DNA of 64,000 nt from Flaveria trinervia (Eukaryota > Streptophyta > Magnoliopsida > Asterales > Asteraceae): contig CM046443.1 of NCBI GenBank assembly GCA_025506515.1, positions 41,157,331 through 41,221,330 on the forward strand, in the 5' to 3' direction. Below are positions 11,643 to 22,730 of this stretch, one piece after another. The number at the start of each line of letters is the position of its first letter. Within the stretch, counting starts at the first letter, position 1. Both the position numbers and the translations under genes were made by a program. The notes under the pieces were generated by a model. That model saw only the letters and a program-made list of their open reading frames with translations, did not search any database and was not told the DNA's origin.

Positions 11643-13344
11643 ATGGCTAATTTAAAATTCGACGCACGAAACACATCATGGCTATTCTTGATGATACGAA
11701 CCAAAGGACGTAGGATTCCGTGACATATACGATGGCTCCAACGCTCACCTATAGCTTATGTGGTCTCTCATTCTCCTACTATATATGATCTCCATATCTG
11801 AGACTTCTAGAGAACCACTGAGTATGACACGAGAGCTAATCCTTAGAGGATTGTAGCTAGAGTTCTAGAGAACGGCAACTTGATCACTATGGAGATCATT
11901 GCACATGTATTAAGGCTTCAAGAAGACTGTGGAGATGGGGTTATGTTATATTATCGGGAGGTATTTGAGGCATTCATGAGCATAGGATATGAGGACCCTC
12001 CTTTCGCAACAAGAAAAGAGATCAAGAAATCTTTCTTGTCCAAGGAGTGGAGATATATTGCGCATGTTTTCATCATGTGTTTGGATCACCGAAAGGGTGG
12101 ATCAGATGGGTTAAACCTAGACTGGGCCAAGGCCATATTTATTTTTTGTTGAGGGTAGAAGGCCAACATAAGTATGCTTATTTTTATTACATGTCCGAGA
12201 ATGTTATAGCACTAAAGAAGGATAAGTGGTTGCTATAACCAAGGTTTATTCAGATGCTTATAGATGATCTGATTCCTAATGTGCCTAGACATGGAGAAGT
12301 CAAAAGACTGGTTCAGATGAATACCAAAATATTTGCTAACTGCTCTGCCACCAGGCATGACATTAGTGGGAAGATCACTCACCTATGGGAGAACATGTAT
12401 TCAGCCAAAAGGTGGAACTACATAAGAAAGGTGATAGGGGCTGAGGGTAAACATGCTGAGGAGAAGAGGGAAAAACATGCTGAGTTAGTAAAAAAGAGGA
12501 AGAGATATGCAAAGGAGAATGATTATGACTTTGAGGAGGAGATAGATGAGGTGGAGTAGGCATTAAGAGTTGAGAGGGGAAAACAAGCAAAGAAAAAGGC
12601 TGATATGGGTGAGACTAAAAGGAGAAAAAAGCACAAGCATCAATCATTTACTAAGCCCTAGAGGAGAGAAGAGAGGGGAAACTTGGATGAGGATGTTATC
12701 GGGAATCTCAACTCTTCTCTTGCTAGTGAGTTGAGCATGATAAAGACAAAACTAACAAATCAAGAGTTGAGGGAGAAGAGGAAGGATGATATGTTGGAAG
12801 GTATGACAAAGATGTTGATTGACTAAAGAGGTTGTTAATAGAGGTGAATGAGCTTAAGGCTGTAGTCGGCCTACCTAATCAACTAACTCAATCTGAGTTA
12901 GATGATCCTACTGATATGTCAAGGTACCTATTCCTAAATATGGGTACCTCTACTAAGGCAAGAGAGGCCCCAAGTGGTGTAGCAGAGGCAAGTGCAGGAG
13001 GATCGGGTGTGAGAGATGATGATGAGACTGTAAATGGTTAGAAAAGAGGCCAGAGAACGTGAGGATGAGGTGATTGAAGTGGGATTCATAGATTTGGGGT
13101 TAAATGTTGATACAGACTTGACATGTGAGGAGGTGGTGAGAGAGAAGACTGTTGAGGGTGTTCAAAAGATGACTGAGATGAACTTGATTGATGAGGCGGA
13201 GGATGATGAATAGTTGGTGGATTATGACTCAGAACCGGAGTATTTTGAAGTTGATAAACGACTTGACTTATATGGCCAAGAAGGCCCCTGCTGATTGTGA
13301 TATATTTGAACTTGAGAAGGAGGAATGGTTTGTTAGGGAGAAAG
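11643..13344 (+). pseudogene. E extra gene (aORF), first part
   Basis: A broken member of the post-pol gene family. ATG at 11643 gives MANLKF and similar; N1 starts MANPH. The conserved block reads EWRYIAHVFIMCLDHRKGG (about 12045-12100), matching YLAHVILKC in S2. Charged coiled-coil-like stretches follow (12440-12620, Lys/Glu-rich; 12700-13240, acidic). Several stops and frame changes interrupt it. At 13344 G is inserted; the gene resumes at 56917. The two halves are flanked by the GAAAG duplication, so this is a clean split. Confidence 0.7.
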
Positions 13345-13492
13345 TGTAACATTATGTAATTTTGGTTAACTAGAAGTTAGCATAGTTAATTATTGTAAGG
13401 ACCATTGTTGCTTGTATGAAACTCATGGGATACTTATGTTTATTTGTCTTTAATTCTTTACTTTGAAAGTTACAAATGTTACTTATTACATA

Positions 13493-13672
13493 ATAAGTAA
13501 TAAACATAATAACAGTAATAATAAAAATAATAATAAAACTAGTAATAGCAATGATAATAATATTGATAATAATATTGATAATAGTAATAATAATAATAAA
13601 ATGATAACAATAACAGTAATAACTAAGGATAATAGCAAAAATAATAATATTGTTATCAATAATAACAATTTA
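13493..13672. repeat. AAT/ATA microsatellite-like tract in G 5' LTR
   Basis: A long run of imperfect AAT, ATA and GAT triplets. The matching tract is at 51936-52112 in the 3' LTR, so it predates insertion of G. Open frames across it on both strands are a by-product of composition. Confidence 0.85.
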
Positions 13673-14550
13673 TAAGAGTTATTAAATTAAAAAAAATAAT
13701 TAAAACTTAAATTAAGAAAGTTAAGGGGGTTGGTTTGTTAACTTTGAAACTTTAAATGAAAGTTAGAGCATAAAATAACAAATTAAAAACCCAAGGGACC
13801 ATATGTGTAAAATTTCAATGTCTCAAACCAAATTCCCTCTTCACCCTTGTTTTTCCGGCGGAACTCCGACGGAGATCCGGCGAGACCCAAAATCCATGAA
13901 AAACACCCAATTTTAATACCCAAATCATTCCACATGAATTCCTAATTACGTTTCGAGCTTTAAGTACACTTTAATTTGAGTTTAAATTCGACAAGGGTAT
14001 CGATTTAGCTCGGTAACCGTCGACCTTAATTTTCTACTCCGTTCGAACATTAAACCTTGATAATAACCCAATTAAAGAGTTCAAATGTTCGTCTCAACGT
14101 TTCTAATTCACCAATGATTCCAATTTCAAATGAAATGATGAATTAAACCTCGAATTGACCCATTTTCTTTTGTATTCGAACAATAACCGTTTGGGCTTAG
14201 TCACATCAAATCAGAGCTATATAAGAGAGGGGAGTCATCCCTTTTGATCCATTTAACCTCTCTGTACACACAATTGCTTGAAAGATTCATCGCAAATTTG
14301 AAATCAAACCCCCTGTTCATCGCGAAAGAAACGAAGACAAACCAAAGTAAATCATATCATTTCGCTCGTAATTGGGTAAGGTGAACACATTTACACACTC
14401 GTCTTGACATGGGAAGTAAAAATGGTTAATTCGGCTAATATGATCAAATTGATGTTCAATTGGATCCAAGAATAATTTAGGGTTCTTGGATTTGGGGGTT
14501 TTCCATATGTTTATGTTTTAAGATTTTAAACCGTGTCATAGCACGACAAC

Positions 14551-14621
14551 TGCCCATGGATCACTGGTATAGTGCACGCCTCATAAACCTGAGGTCCCCG
14601 GTTCGAATCCGGGGAACCCCA
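14551..14621 (+). other. tRNA-like (CAT anticodon-like) segment in G 5' LTR
   Basis: The segment has a perfect pol III B-box GGTTCGAATCC (14600-14610), a good T-arm (CCCGG/CCGGG around TTCGAAT), a D-arm-like CACTGGTATAGTG and an anticodon-arm-like CCTCATAAACCTGAGG. It ends GAACCCCA, but the 5' acceptor strand does not pair with the 3' end, so it is not an intact tRNA gene. The homologous copy at 55518-55588 in the 3' LTR has two D/anticodon-region changes and one B-box change. It is probably a decayed tRNA-derived piece captured by the LTR. Confidence 0.5.
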
Positions 14622-15058
14622 CATTTTTGTTTTCAGGATTTTTGGCCCTTAAAATAAACTCAGAAAATTCTTTAAAATTATAAAAATTATTGTATGAACT
14701 TTAATTAATTTGTAAGACAATTACACAATTCTGTAAATTATTTGTATTTTTTTCTATATACTCCAAATTAATATTATAATTAGCTTGTTTCTATGAAAAA
14801 ATTTGATTTCAAATAATAGTTTAAATTACTAAGTTATTATTAGAACAACCACCATCAAATGTATGTTATTGTTAAAATGGGGATTAATTTACAAATTATC
14901 AAGATTTATTCAAGCTTATGATTTTATTAAAAATGATTTTGGTTATTTTCCTTTACATTAGAATGTTTAAATAGTATATTTAATTTTGAATCAAACTTAA
15001 CCAATTATTTCATCTCGTCTAATTTAAATAATAAAACCTCTAAACACCAAACCCTAGT

Positions 15059-15823
15059 TGCAGGACCGTTGAAGGGTGGTCACTTACAACACAACAACAC
15101 AAAGAGGAGAGTAACTTAAGTTAATCAAACAGTGAACTGGATTAACCACAAGTAAAGAATCTAATAACAAAGGTAACTAAGAGACAAAACACAAGAGCAA
15201 CATACACAAGTATATGGTTTTCAAGGTTGCAGTATATTGCTTTCTCTATGTTCTATTACAAGTGTTACAAAGCATGAAAATAAAGTTACAAGAACATGAT
15301 ATACTTATACTACATCCTACACAAAACAAAATAAATTGTAGAGTTAAAAGGTAGATTGCCTTTTGACTTTGTGACTATGACATAGCATATCTCACATCCT
15401 TATCTATTACGAAAAGGATAAAGTACATGAAGTAGAAAGTTCATAGACTTAAGATGTCAATGTATAATTATCAAAAGCATGGACCTTTTCACCAACTCAT
15501 GTAAGTTGGTGACTTTACAGAGTTGCAGCAGAAATGGGTCCAACTTTATGGAAAAGTACATCAGATAAAGCATGTTGTTAAAAGTCTTCGGAAGAAATCT
15601 ATCTTCAAGAGTTGAGCTTCGGAAGACTTTGTCTTTGAAGCTTGGGAAGACTTCATCTTTGGCTTCGGAAGATATTGGTCTTGGCTTCGGAAGATTTCAC
15701 ACTTAGAATATTTCTGTTGCTTGTGTGAAACTTCCGAAGCATTCTTCTTCAGTACTTGTGCAGCATGCATGCATAAAGACTTTATGTGTTTGGTTGCTTC
15801 AGCCTCTTCAAATAATCTCTACA
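15059..15823 (-). repeat. N1 3' LTR
   Basis: A 765-bp LTR, homologous to 21917-22725. It lacks about 38 bp that are present in the other LTR (around 22175-22215) and also recognisable in N2, so this is a deletion in this copy. It is rich in CTTCGGAAG palindromes (for example 15586-15594, 15617-15625, 15665-15673). Confidence 0.92.
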
Positions 15824-15838
15824 AACTCCCCCTAGGCT
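15824..15838 (-). promoter_or_regulatory. N1 polypurine tract
   Basis: On the minus strand CAGCCTAGGGGGAGTTTG abuts the 3' LTR start. The same sequence stands beside P's 3' LTR at 58909-58925. It is the expected primer for plus-strand DNA synthesis. Confidence 0.8.
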
Positions 15839-15977
15839 GATGCTACCAAAACACTTGAAGACTTCAGATATCGACAGTCCTCATCAGGATAATAACCAGC
15901 CCTTTCTTCATAAGATGATCAGGATCCTTCAGACTATCTAAGTGTCTTCTCATGTCAAAGAGATCATGTAGAGGCAA

Positions 15978-17253
15978 CTAAAACATGTCTTGCCGAGTGT
16001 AGACATTCTCAATGCCAAGATCTCTAATGACATGCCACCTTTCTGGATTTGTAGTGTATGTCCAGGACAGGATGGGTCTTTCTGATACTAGAGGAGCTAT
16101 TGGAATTGGAGTTGATGGAGCATCCTCTGGGTGCACATCCTCAGGATGTTCTGACTCATCCTGAGGTTCAGAAAAGGATGCAATCTTTTTCTTCTTTGGC
16201 TTTGGCTTTGAAGCCATCCTTTCTTTCTCTTTACCACTTTTAACTGAGAAGAATGGCCTATAGCACCTGATTGATCTTCATTGTCTTTTTCAATTGGGTC
16301 TTTCACTCTCACAGGTTCAGAATGAGAAGGAGGTTGACCTTATTGTGGATCAAAATATGAAGTTTGCTGAGAATCAGCAGGAGGTCCAGGTTATGTTGTC
16401 TCTGGTTGTTCAACCTTAACCTCCACTTCAGGTGGAGCTTGACTTGGAGGGGAATGTAAGTCAACCAGCTCTCCACTCTTTATCTTTTTCTTGATCACCC
16501 TAATATGCTCATCCATAGTGGATAGAGACATGGGACCAAGTCTCCTGTCTGCCTGACTGAAGATTTCTTCATGTTTTTCTCGATAATGCCTCTTGACTTG
16601 GCAGCTTCTTCCCTTAACTTTCTTTTGGTTGTCTTTTTTTTCCTTTACTATCTCTAGTTCAAGTTGTTTGAGATACTCAAACTCAATATTGTCAAAGGAT
16701 AAGGGAAAAAGTGCTTCTGCTTGATAGAGGCCTGTGGCACTCAGGTAGTTGATCATCTTGATCCTTTCTTCTTCTCTGTCTACCTGAGGTTCTTGTTGAA
16801 CACATCCTCATATGTAGGACTTTCTTGAACTGGGGAGAGAGTAGGCACATGCTTGTATAATCTTTTCTTTCTTCTGTCTTCTTTGATTTGTACAAGTAGC
16901 TCTGCATCTTCTGCCTCTTTCTTCTCCTTTGACCTTTTCAAGTCAACCAGTTCATTCAGTTCCTCCAAGGGGAGAGAAATGACATTGTCTATGTCATAGT
17001 TCCTTGTTTGCAGGTAGTTCATCCTAACTACCCTTAACTCATCATTCTAAGTATCTGGTCTGGGGGCAACCCTGATAGTAGACTCCATGAGTCTTGCAGA
17101 CTTAGAAGAGGAACTTTCTCCCCTCAGCTTCCTTTTCCTCTCTCTCTTTTCCTCCTCAATCTCCTTAGAAGTCATTTTTATTTTCCCTTTGTCACTCATA
17201 GACCTTTGTGACTTAGGGTGGAAAGAGCTTTGGCCTTCATTGCTTGGTGTAGC
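15978..17253 (-). pseudogene. N1 extra gene (aORF), C-terminal third, broken
   Basis: This continues the gene at 17254-19649 after a stop at 17254. Readable pieces are: a Lys/Arg-rich stretch MTSKEIEEEKRERKRKLRGE (about 17120-17180); LPLEELNELVDLKRSKEKKE (about 16900-16975), resembling LPLEKLIELEKPTLFQ in P; a piece with FEYLKQLELEIVKEKKDNQK (about 16620-16685); and a basic end MASKPKPKKKKIASF (16217 downward) with a Pro-rich run and a stop at 15978. The highly charged helices suggest coiled coils and possible nuclear or nucleic-acid binding. No catalytic motif is recognised. Confidence 0.6.
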
Positions 17254-19649
17254 TTATAAGCTCTGGCCTGAGAGAGATTGAGAAGCACCTTCACCAACAG
17301 GTGTCTCAAAAAGGGTATTGATCTCTGTAGTAGTTGTTGGTGATAAGACAGGGCTCTCAGGTTCTGTCACTGGGCCTTCAGTCAAGGTTTCCCCTATGAA
17401 ACTAATCTTAGGGTCTGCCTCAACATCCAGTCGACCGATGACATTGCCTGATTGCCTTAGTCTTCTTGTAAAGCTAAACTCTGCAGTGATCTGGTCTTGG
17501 ATTCTTTGAGCCAAATTGTCAGCTTGTCTTGATTGGCTTGGATTGAAAAATGGAATGTTGACTAAATCCAGACCTTCATAGAAGTTTAAGGTCTGAAAGT
17601 TGAAGATCTCTTGCTTCCCTTGAACTCTAATGATGATTAGGGCTCTCCTATTGCTGTCATACCTCCACCCAATGATGTGACTGGAAGATGGTGGAGATGA
17701 CATAGCCCTTGGTGTCCCTTCCTCAAACAGAATTTGTATGAAGAAGTCTATGTAGTCCACATCAATGTGAACTTGAGGAAGTTGCTGAGAATGCACAATT
17801 GCAAGTGAGGATGGTGAGTCCTCAGTGTCCATTCTTTCTGAAGAACTCCCAGGTTCTGTGATTGTAATGACTTTCTCCCCCTTTTTGGTAGCATCACCCA
17901 CTTGCATATGTGAGCTAGGAGTTAGGTCAATCACATCTACAGGTTCTTGTGTTCCTGGTTGAGCTCCTCTTAAAGGTCTCCCAGCTAGTTGGTCCTTAAG
18001 ATAAGAAATCTCAAGTTGTTGATCGTTGACCCTGTTTTGTAAGGTAGTCACTTGAGATTCAAGGTGACTGACCTTGGAGAGTAAATAAGTGCATGTTTGA
18101 GATAGTTTTTGCACCTTTAGTCTTAAATTCCTCTCATCTCCATCAGAACAATCATGGGGGGATGAGATGATGGGACCAGAGTCCTCTCTCTCACCACCAG
18201 CTTCAAGTTCTTGGCTGCTGGATTTCCTCTGCTCACTGGCAATCTCAATTGAGATGTCAGTGGGCTGAGTTGCCATGGTTGAGGTCTTAATGATGTAATC
18301 ACTTTCAAAAGTGAGTGCCTCTTCCATATGGACATCTTGAACAGGTTCAGGAGTGTCCACCTCAGTAGTAGGTGATTGATTTAGGCTAGAAATAGGAGCC
18401 TCAGAAGCACTCATCTCTCTTTGAGTAGGAGAAAAGAAGAGAGAATCATGGTACTCACTAAAACCTAGATCTTTATCAGTGTAGAAATCAAGGTTGGGGA
18501 TTGGTTGGTTAAGATCTAAAGGCTGGGGGTGGTAACTATCCCCTGAAGGTTGATTACTTGAGTGTTGAGACTCAGAGTGATCACTTAAGGCAATTTGGCT
18601 TATCAGCTCATCAGGCTGAGCATGAGGAACCTCATCATTGATCCTTGAAGAGATGGGAGTGGTCTGCTCCTTAGGAGAATTGGGAGCTCTAGTGTCCACT
18701 TCTTCCTGTATGGGTGAGTGTATAGGGGCCTCCACAGACTGAATAATCTGAGTAGGGGTTTGTTTGGATTTTCTTTGGTAGGTGAGGGTGATTTGTGGTT
18801 TTTTTGGTGGTTGGGAGGTAGAAGGTGTGGGTTCAACACGAGCTGGTGCTGCTAGGTTGTCACCTTGAGCAATGAGCTCTAACATTTTTGGGACCAGTGC
18901 TGTTTCTACCCCAGAGAAGCCAACAGTGGGCTTTCTCAAAATTTTGAAGATGCCGGCCTTCATTTGTCCCAATTTAAGAATATTACCTATTCCCCTTAAC
19001 TGTGAGCCCAGTTCACAGTTAAGAATGTACTGAACATATCTAGGGAACATGTAATACTCTAAAGAGTCCAAGTTAGCAAGCAAATTTGTATATACAATCT
19101 GAGAGTACCTAAACTTGACCCCCTGAACCATCCCATGGACAATGAAGGAGAGATCCTCAGGAATCTGGTCCCATCCACCATGCTTGTTTGATAAGTTGTG
19201 GATAACCACATGGAGCAGGAATTTCCATTGGGATGAGACCTTCCCTTTCCTGAAGGTCTTGACCGAGTAGTCTCCCTCATAACCCATCTCCTCAAAGAAT
19301 GATTTACAGCTTCCTTTAGGAAGAATACCTCACCTTCTTCATCACCCAGCTGAAGATGCATGTTGATGATGGCCGGAGTATTGAACACTGTTCTCCCCTG
19401 CACTATGGCAGACAGTGCCTTCTCCCTATCCATTACAACCTCTTTGCAGGTCTTCCAGAATTCTAGCAAATGATCCTCATAAAGTGGAGGATCAATGGTT
19501 AGGGAGGTGAAGTAGTTCAATAAAGCTAAGAAACGGCAAACCTTTGAGAGATGAGGATCTTTCTCAGAGCTTAACAGAGCAACCTGATTATGTTTCCTGT
19601 GTAACTGCATGGTAAAGTTTGGGTCATTTCTAGGATGAGGGTTGGCCAT
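17254..19649 (-). CDS. N1 extra gene (aORF), N-terminal and central part
   Basis: This is the best preserved member of the extra-gene family here. It starts MANPHPRND at 19649 and runs about 120 residues to near 19290, where one frame change leads into a 677-residue open frame (19287-17254). Conserved blocks are SSQWKFLLHVVIHNLSNKHG and YYMFPRYVQYILNCELG, matching YLAHVILKC and MYPRFLQMIID in S2. Then come a Pro/Ser/Gln-rich linker, a coiled coil (about residues 385-440 of the long frame) and the C-terminal domain beginning IIGWRYDSNRRALIIIRVQG, matching KWWYYDWTTREAVIVLN in S1. No signal peptide or membrane segment is seen. Its retention beside a lost pol suggests a cis or trans role for the element, not shown here. 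The frame change near 19290 could be decay or a base-calling error. Confidence 0.75.
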
Positions 19650-19739
19650 TTTGAGAGAGCTTAAGAATGAAGAAAGATGAAGGAAAGTGATTTTAGAGTT
19701 GATGGTTGGCCATTTCTAGGATGAGGGTTGGCCATTTTG
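19625..19739 (-). repeat. 29-bp direct repeat at the N1 pol-deletion junction
   Basis: An identical 29-bp sequence occurs at 19625-19653 and 19711-19739. It includes the ATG and first codons of the extra gene; one copy is that gene's own start and the other follows directly on gag. The 57 bp between them would be the gene's own upstream leader. This marks where pol was removed. Confidence 0.8.
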
Positions 19740-21808
19740 TGTAGCAGTGGTACACAACATATTAGTCTTCTTCTTGATACTGAGATTATTGGAACATGAA
19801 CCAGAACTATTAGCAGAAGAGTTGAGGTTGATGTCTTCAATCTTTACCACTTCAAACCCTGTAGAGATAAAAACCTGTTTCTGCTTGGAGTTAAAAGTAG
19901 CCTTGATCTCTTGAGCCTTCCTTGCTTTTCTTTTGCTTTTTCTGATCAAGTTCTTTCTCATTGACTTGGTCATCACAGTCTTCTTCTTCTCCTCAGAAGG
20001 ATAGCAGCCCTTCTTAGAATCCTCATTTTCACTCTTTTCAGAGGAATTCTTCATTATCACTTCTTCATCCTCTTCACTCAAAGGATCTATGAGAGGAATC
20101 TCATCTTCACAAGTTCCATACCTAGGTGATCTTATAGACAAGATTGTGTGTGGAGGAGCTATCTCATTTGTTCCTAGTCCATGTTTGTTTTGATAGCACA
20201 CTTTGTTGTGCAGGGATGAGGATATCATGTTCTTGGATGTCTCATCTTCAAGAACACACTTATCTGCCCTGGCTTTGCTAATCACAAGCTCAGCCTGGCA
20301 CTCAGTTAGCTTAGTTATGAGATTCTTAATCTAAGTCTTAAAGTCTGTATGCTCACGTTTTAGAACTTAAATAGTTTTCTCTAAGTCCTCTATCTTCAGT
20401 TTATAATCATTTTCAGACTTTGTAAAATCAGCTTTTAAAATGTTTAAGGACTTAAGATCAGATCTCATTTCCAAGTTATAGGACCTGTATCTATTTACGT
20501 TAGCAATGCATTCAAGGGTAAAGAGATGTTCCAATACCTTGGCTTCATCATGATCTGCCATCAATGCTTGGTTTGGAGAAGCATCTTCCACCTGAAAGCT
20601 CCAGTCAAAGCCTCCTTTTTCAACAGCAACTGCAGCTTGCTGCTTTGACTTCTCATTCTGGGTGGCTTTATCATTGTAGTTTAGTCGGACTGTGTTTGGC
20701 CACCATTTGTTCTAGGTGCCTTACACTCCTTGGCAAAGTGGCCCATCAAATTACAGTTGTAACACTTGACTTTGCCTTTGTCCAGCCCAAACTTTCCACT
20801 GGTTGCATTGCTTAGGAACTTCCTTCCAGTCCGCTTGTAGAACATCTTGGCTCTGTGAGTGAGAAGAGCCATCTACTGGACTATCTTCATGTACTCCAAA
20901 TCATCAGGATGGATATAGTCCAGGTCTTCAAGGGTGAAAAGAAAGCTGCCACAACTTTCATCATAAGACACAAAGGCTTGAGAAGAACTTGTCTCTTGGA
21001 TTGGGCTTCCTTGAGTGTAGTTCTCCCTTGGTGTCTTTGGGAAGGTGATGAAAGGACCCTTTGGTGAGTTATTAGGGTAGCATATGAGATGATGTTGGGG
21101 TTCTATGCTATCCTTTTCAACCACATGAAGGGATGAACCCATTTGATTGTTAGAGTTGCCAGAAAAGACTTGCATGTTCATCTCCATCTGGTAGCCATTG
21201 AGAATCCCATATAACTCTGTCAGAGTGAGAGTTTTGAGGTTCTCAATTCTCTTGATCACCACACTGTATTGTGTCCACTGCCTAGGAAGTGAGGACATGA
21301 ACTTCCTTACAATGTCTCTATTCTCAAGAGAAACTCCTCCATCCACAAGGGTATCCACAATCTCAACATACCTAAAGTATCGCTGAGTCATGGTTTCACC
21401 TACTTTGAAGGTGAGGTTTACAAATTGCTGCTTCAGGAGATCGTTCTTGTTCTCCTTAGCTTCAGAGGAACCCTCATACATAAGTTTCAATGCATTCCAT
21501 AGCTGCTTAGCTGTTTTGCATTTCTTGAAACCTTTGTATACAGAGTTTGGAAGAGCAGTCTGAAGGGTTGCCATGGCTTTTCTATCAATCTCTACTCTCT
21601 TCCTATCTTCATCAAAGTAGTTTGCCGCAGCCTTGAGGATCATACCACTACCAGTAGCAGAGGGGGTGCTTGGTATGTAAGGTCCATTCTTAACAGACTC
21701 CCACATTCTTGAGTATAGAGACCTAATGAAACCTTACATTCTCATACACCAGGTGTCAAAGTCATCAAGAGTGATTAGTGGGGACTTGTTTATGGTTCCA
21801 GTTTCCAT
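19716..21808 (-). pseudogene. N1 gag, broken
   Basis: A copia Gag of the UBN2 type. METGT at 21808 is the likely start by comparison with N2 (METGT at 61575, preceded there by MEALTKAD). The capsid region has KQLWNALKLMYEGSSEAKEN, ETMTQRYFRYVEIVDTLVDG and FMSSLPRQWTQYSVVIKRIE. A zinc knuckle CYNCNLMGHFAKEC is intact (about 20745-20786). A helical stretch KADFTKSENDYKLKIEDLEK and an acidic tail follow. Stops interrupt it, for example near 21734, at 20873 and between 20366 and 20286. The end (19716) runs into the duplicated start of the extra gene, so gag has lost the part that in N2 includes a second knuckle. Confidence 0.85.
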
Positions 21809-21898
21809 ATCAGTTTTGGAAATGACTGCTGTTTGATAAGTTGAGTATTTGTGTATGTGAGGGATCTTAAGATGGTGAGATCTTATATCAAGAGCATG

Positions 21899-21916
21899 GA
21901 ATACTCTAATACCAAA
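21899..21916 (-). promoter_or_regulatory. N1 primer-binding site (Met-tRNA type, diverged)
   Basis: On the minus strand TTGGTATTAGAGTATTCC follows the end of the 5' LTR. It differs slightly from the usual TGGTATCAGAGC; N2 has TTGGTATTAGAGCATTCC at the same place. Confidence 0.75.
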
Positions 21917-22725
21917 TGCATGACCGTTGAAGGGTGGTCACTTACAATATAACAACACAAAGAGAAGAGTAATTTAACTTAATCAAACAGTGAACTGGAT
22001 AAACCACAAGTAAAGACACTAAGAACACAAGTAATTAAGAGACAGAACGCAAGAGCAAGATACACAAGTATATGGTTTCCAAGGTTGCAGTATATTGCTT
22101 TCTCTATGTTCTATTACAAGTGTTACAAAGCATGAAAATAAAGTTACAAGAACATGAGATACTTATACTACATCCTACAACTGGCCATACTATGAAAGCC
22201 AGCTGGATACAATTGACTAGACACAAAACAAAATCAATTGTAGAGTCAAAAGGCAGATTGCCTTTTGACTTTGTGACTATGACATGCCATAGCTCACATC
22301 CTTATCTGTTACAAAAAGGATAAACTACATGAAGTAGAAAGTTTACAGAGTCAAGACCTCAATGTACAGTTACCAAAAGCATGGACCTTTTCACCAACTC
22401 ATGTAAGTTGGTGACTTTATAGAGTTGTAGCGTAAAGGGGTCCAGCTTTATGGAAAAGTACATCAGATAAAGCATGTTGTTAAAAGTCTTCGGAAGAAAT
22501 TTGTCTTCAAGAGTTGAGCTTTGGAAGACTTTGTCTCTAAAGCTTCAGAAGACTTCGTCTTTGTCTTCAGAAGATATGGTCTTGGCTTTGGAAAATTTCA
22601 CACTTAGAATATTTATGTTGCTTGTGTGAAACTTCCGAAGCATTCTTCTTCAGTACTTGTGCATCAAGCATGCCAAAAGACTTTGTGTGTGTTGTTTGCT
22701 TCAGCCTCTTCAAATAATCTCTACA
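21917..22725 (-). repeat. N1 5' LTR
   Basis: An 809-bp LTR, TG...CA, homologous to 15059-15823 and to N2's 60645-61467 (reverse orientation). CTTCGGAAG-type motifs cluster in the half nearest 22725, the U3 end. Confidence 0.92.
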
Positions 22726-22730
22726 CTAGT

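Larger units (their letters stand above)
13345..15058 (+). repeat. G 5' LTR, left part
   Basis: This aligns with the 3' LTR (51784-52396 and 54967-56035) once T is removed. It contains an AAT/ATA-rich microsatellite, a tRNA-like segment (14551-14621) and AT-rich DNA. It is cut at 15058 by N1, with CTAGT duplicated. No coding sequence is seen; the Leu- and Asn-rich open frames at 13463-13675 are the microsatellite. Confidence 0.9.
15059..22725 (-). mobile_element. N1: pol-less LTR retrotransposon with gag and extra gene, TSD CTAGT
   Basis: The element starts TGCAGGACC and ends CTCTACA, with CTAGT at 15054-15058 and 22726-22730. LTRs are at 15059-15823 (3', minus orientation) and 21917-22725 (5'). 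A Met-tRNA-like primer site (TTGGTATTAGAGTATTCC on the minus strand) sits next to the 5' LTR, and a polypurine tract (CAGCCTAGGGGGAGTTTG) next to the 3' LTR. Inside are gag and a long post-pol gene with nothing from protease, integrase, RT or RNase H between them. It is therefore non-autonomous, yet its precise target duplication shows it was mobilised as a unit or lost pol later. N2 at the right edge is a relative. Confidence 0.92.

Noticed and set aside
13463..13675. Asn-rich (plus) and Leu/Ile-rich (minus) open frames
   Set aside because: They are translations of an AAT/ATA microsatellite inside G's LTR, repeated at 51936-52112.
14551..14621. Functional tRNA-Met gene
   Set aside because: The acceptor stem does not pair and the anticodon arm is irregular; listed only as tRNA-like.
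20870..20875. Programmed stop readthrough in N-family gag
   Set aside because: N1 and N2 both have TAG before MALLTHR, but in neighbouring codons (CAG TAG ATG versus TAG TTA ATG), which fits two independent point changes.
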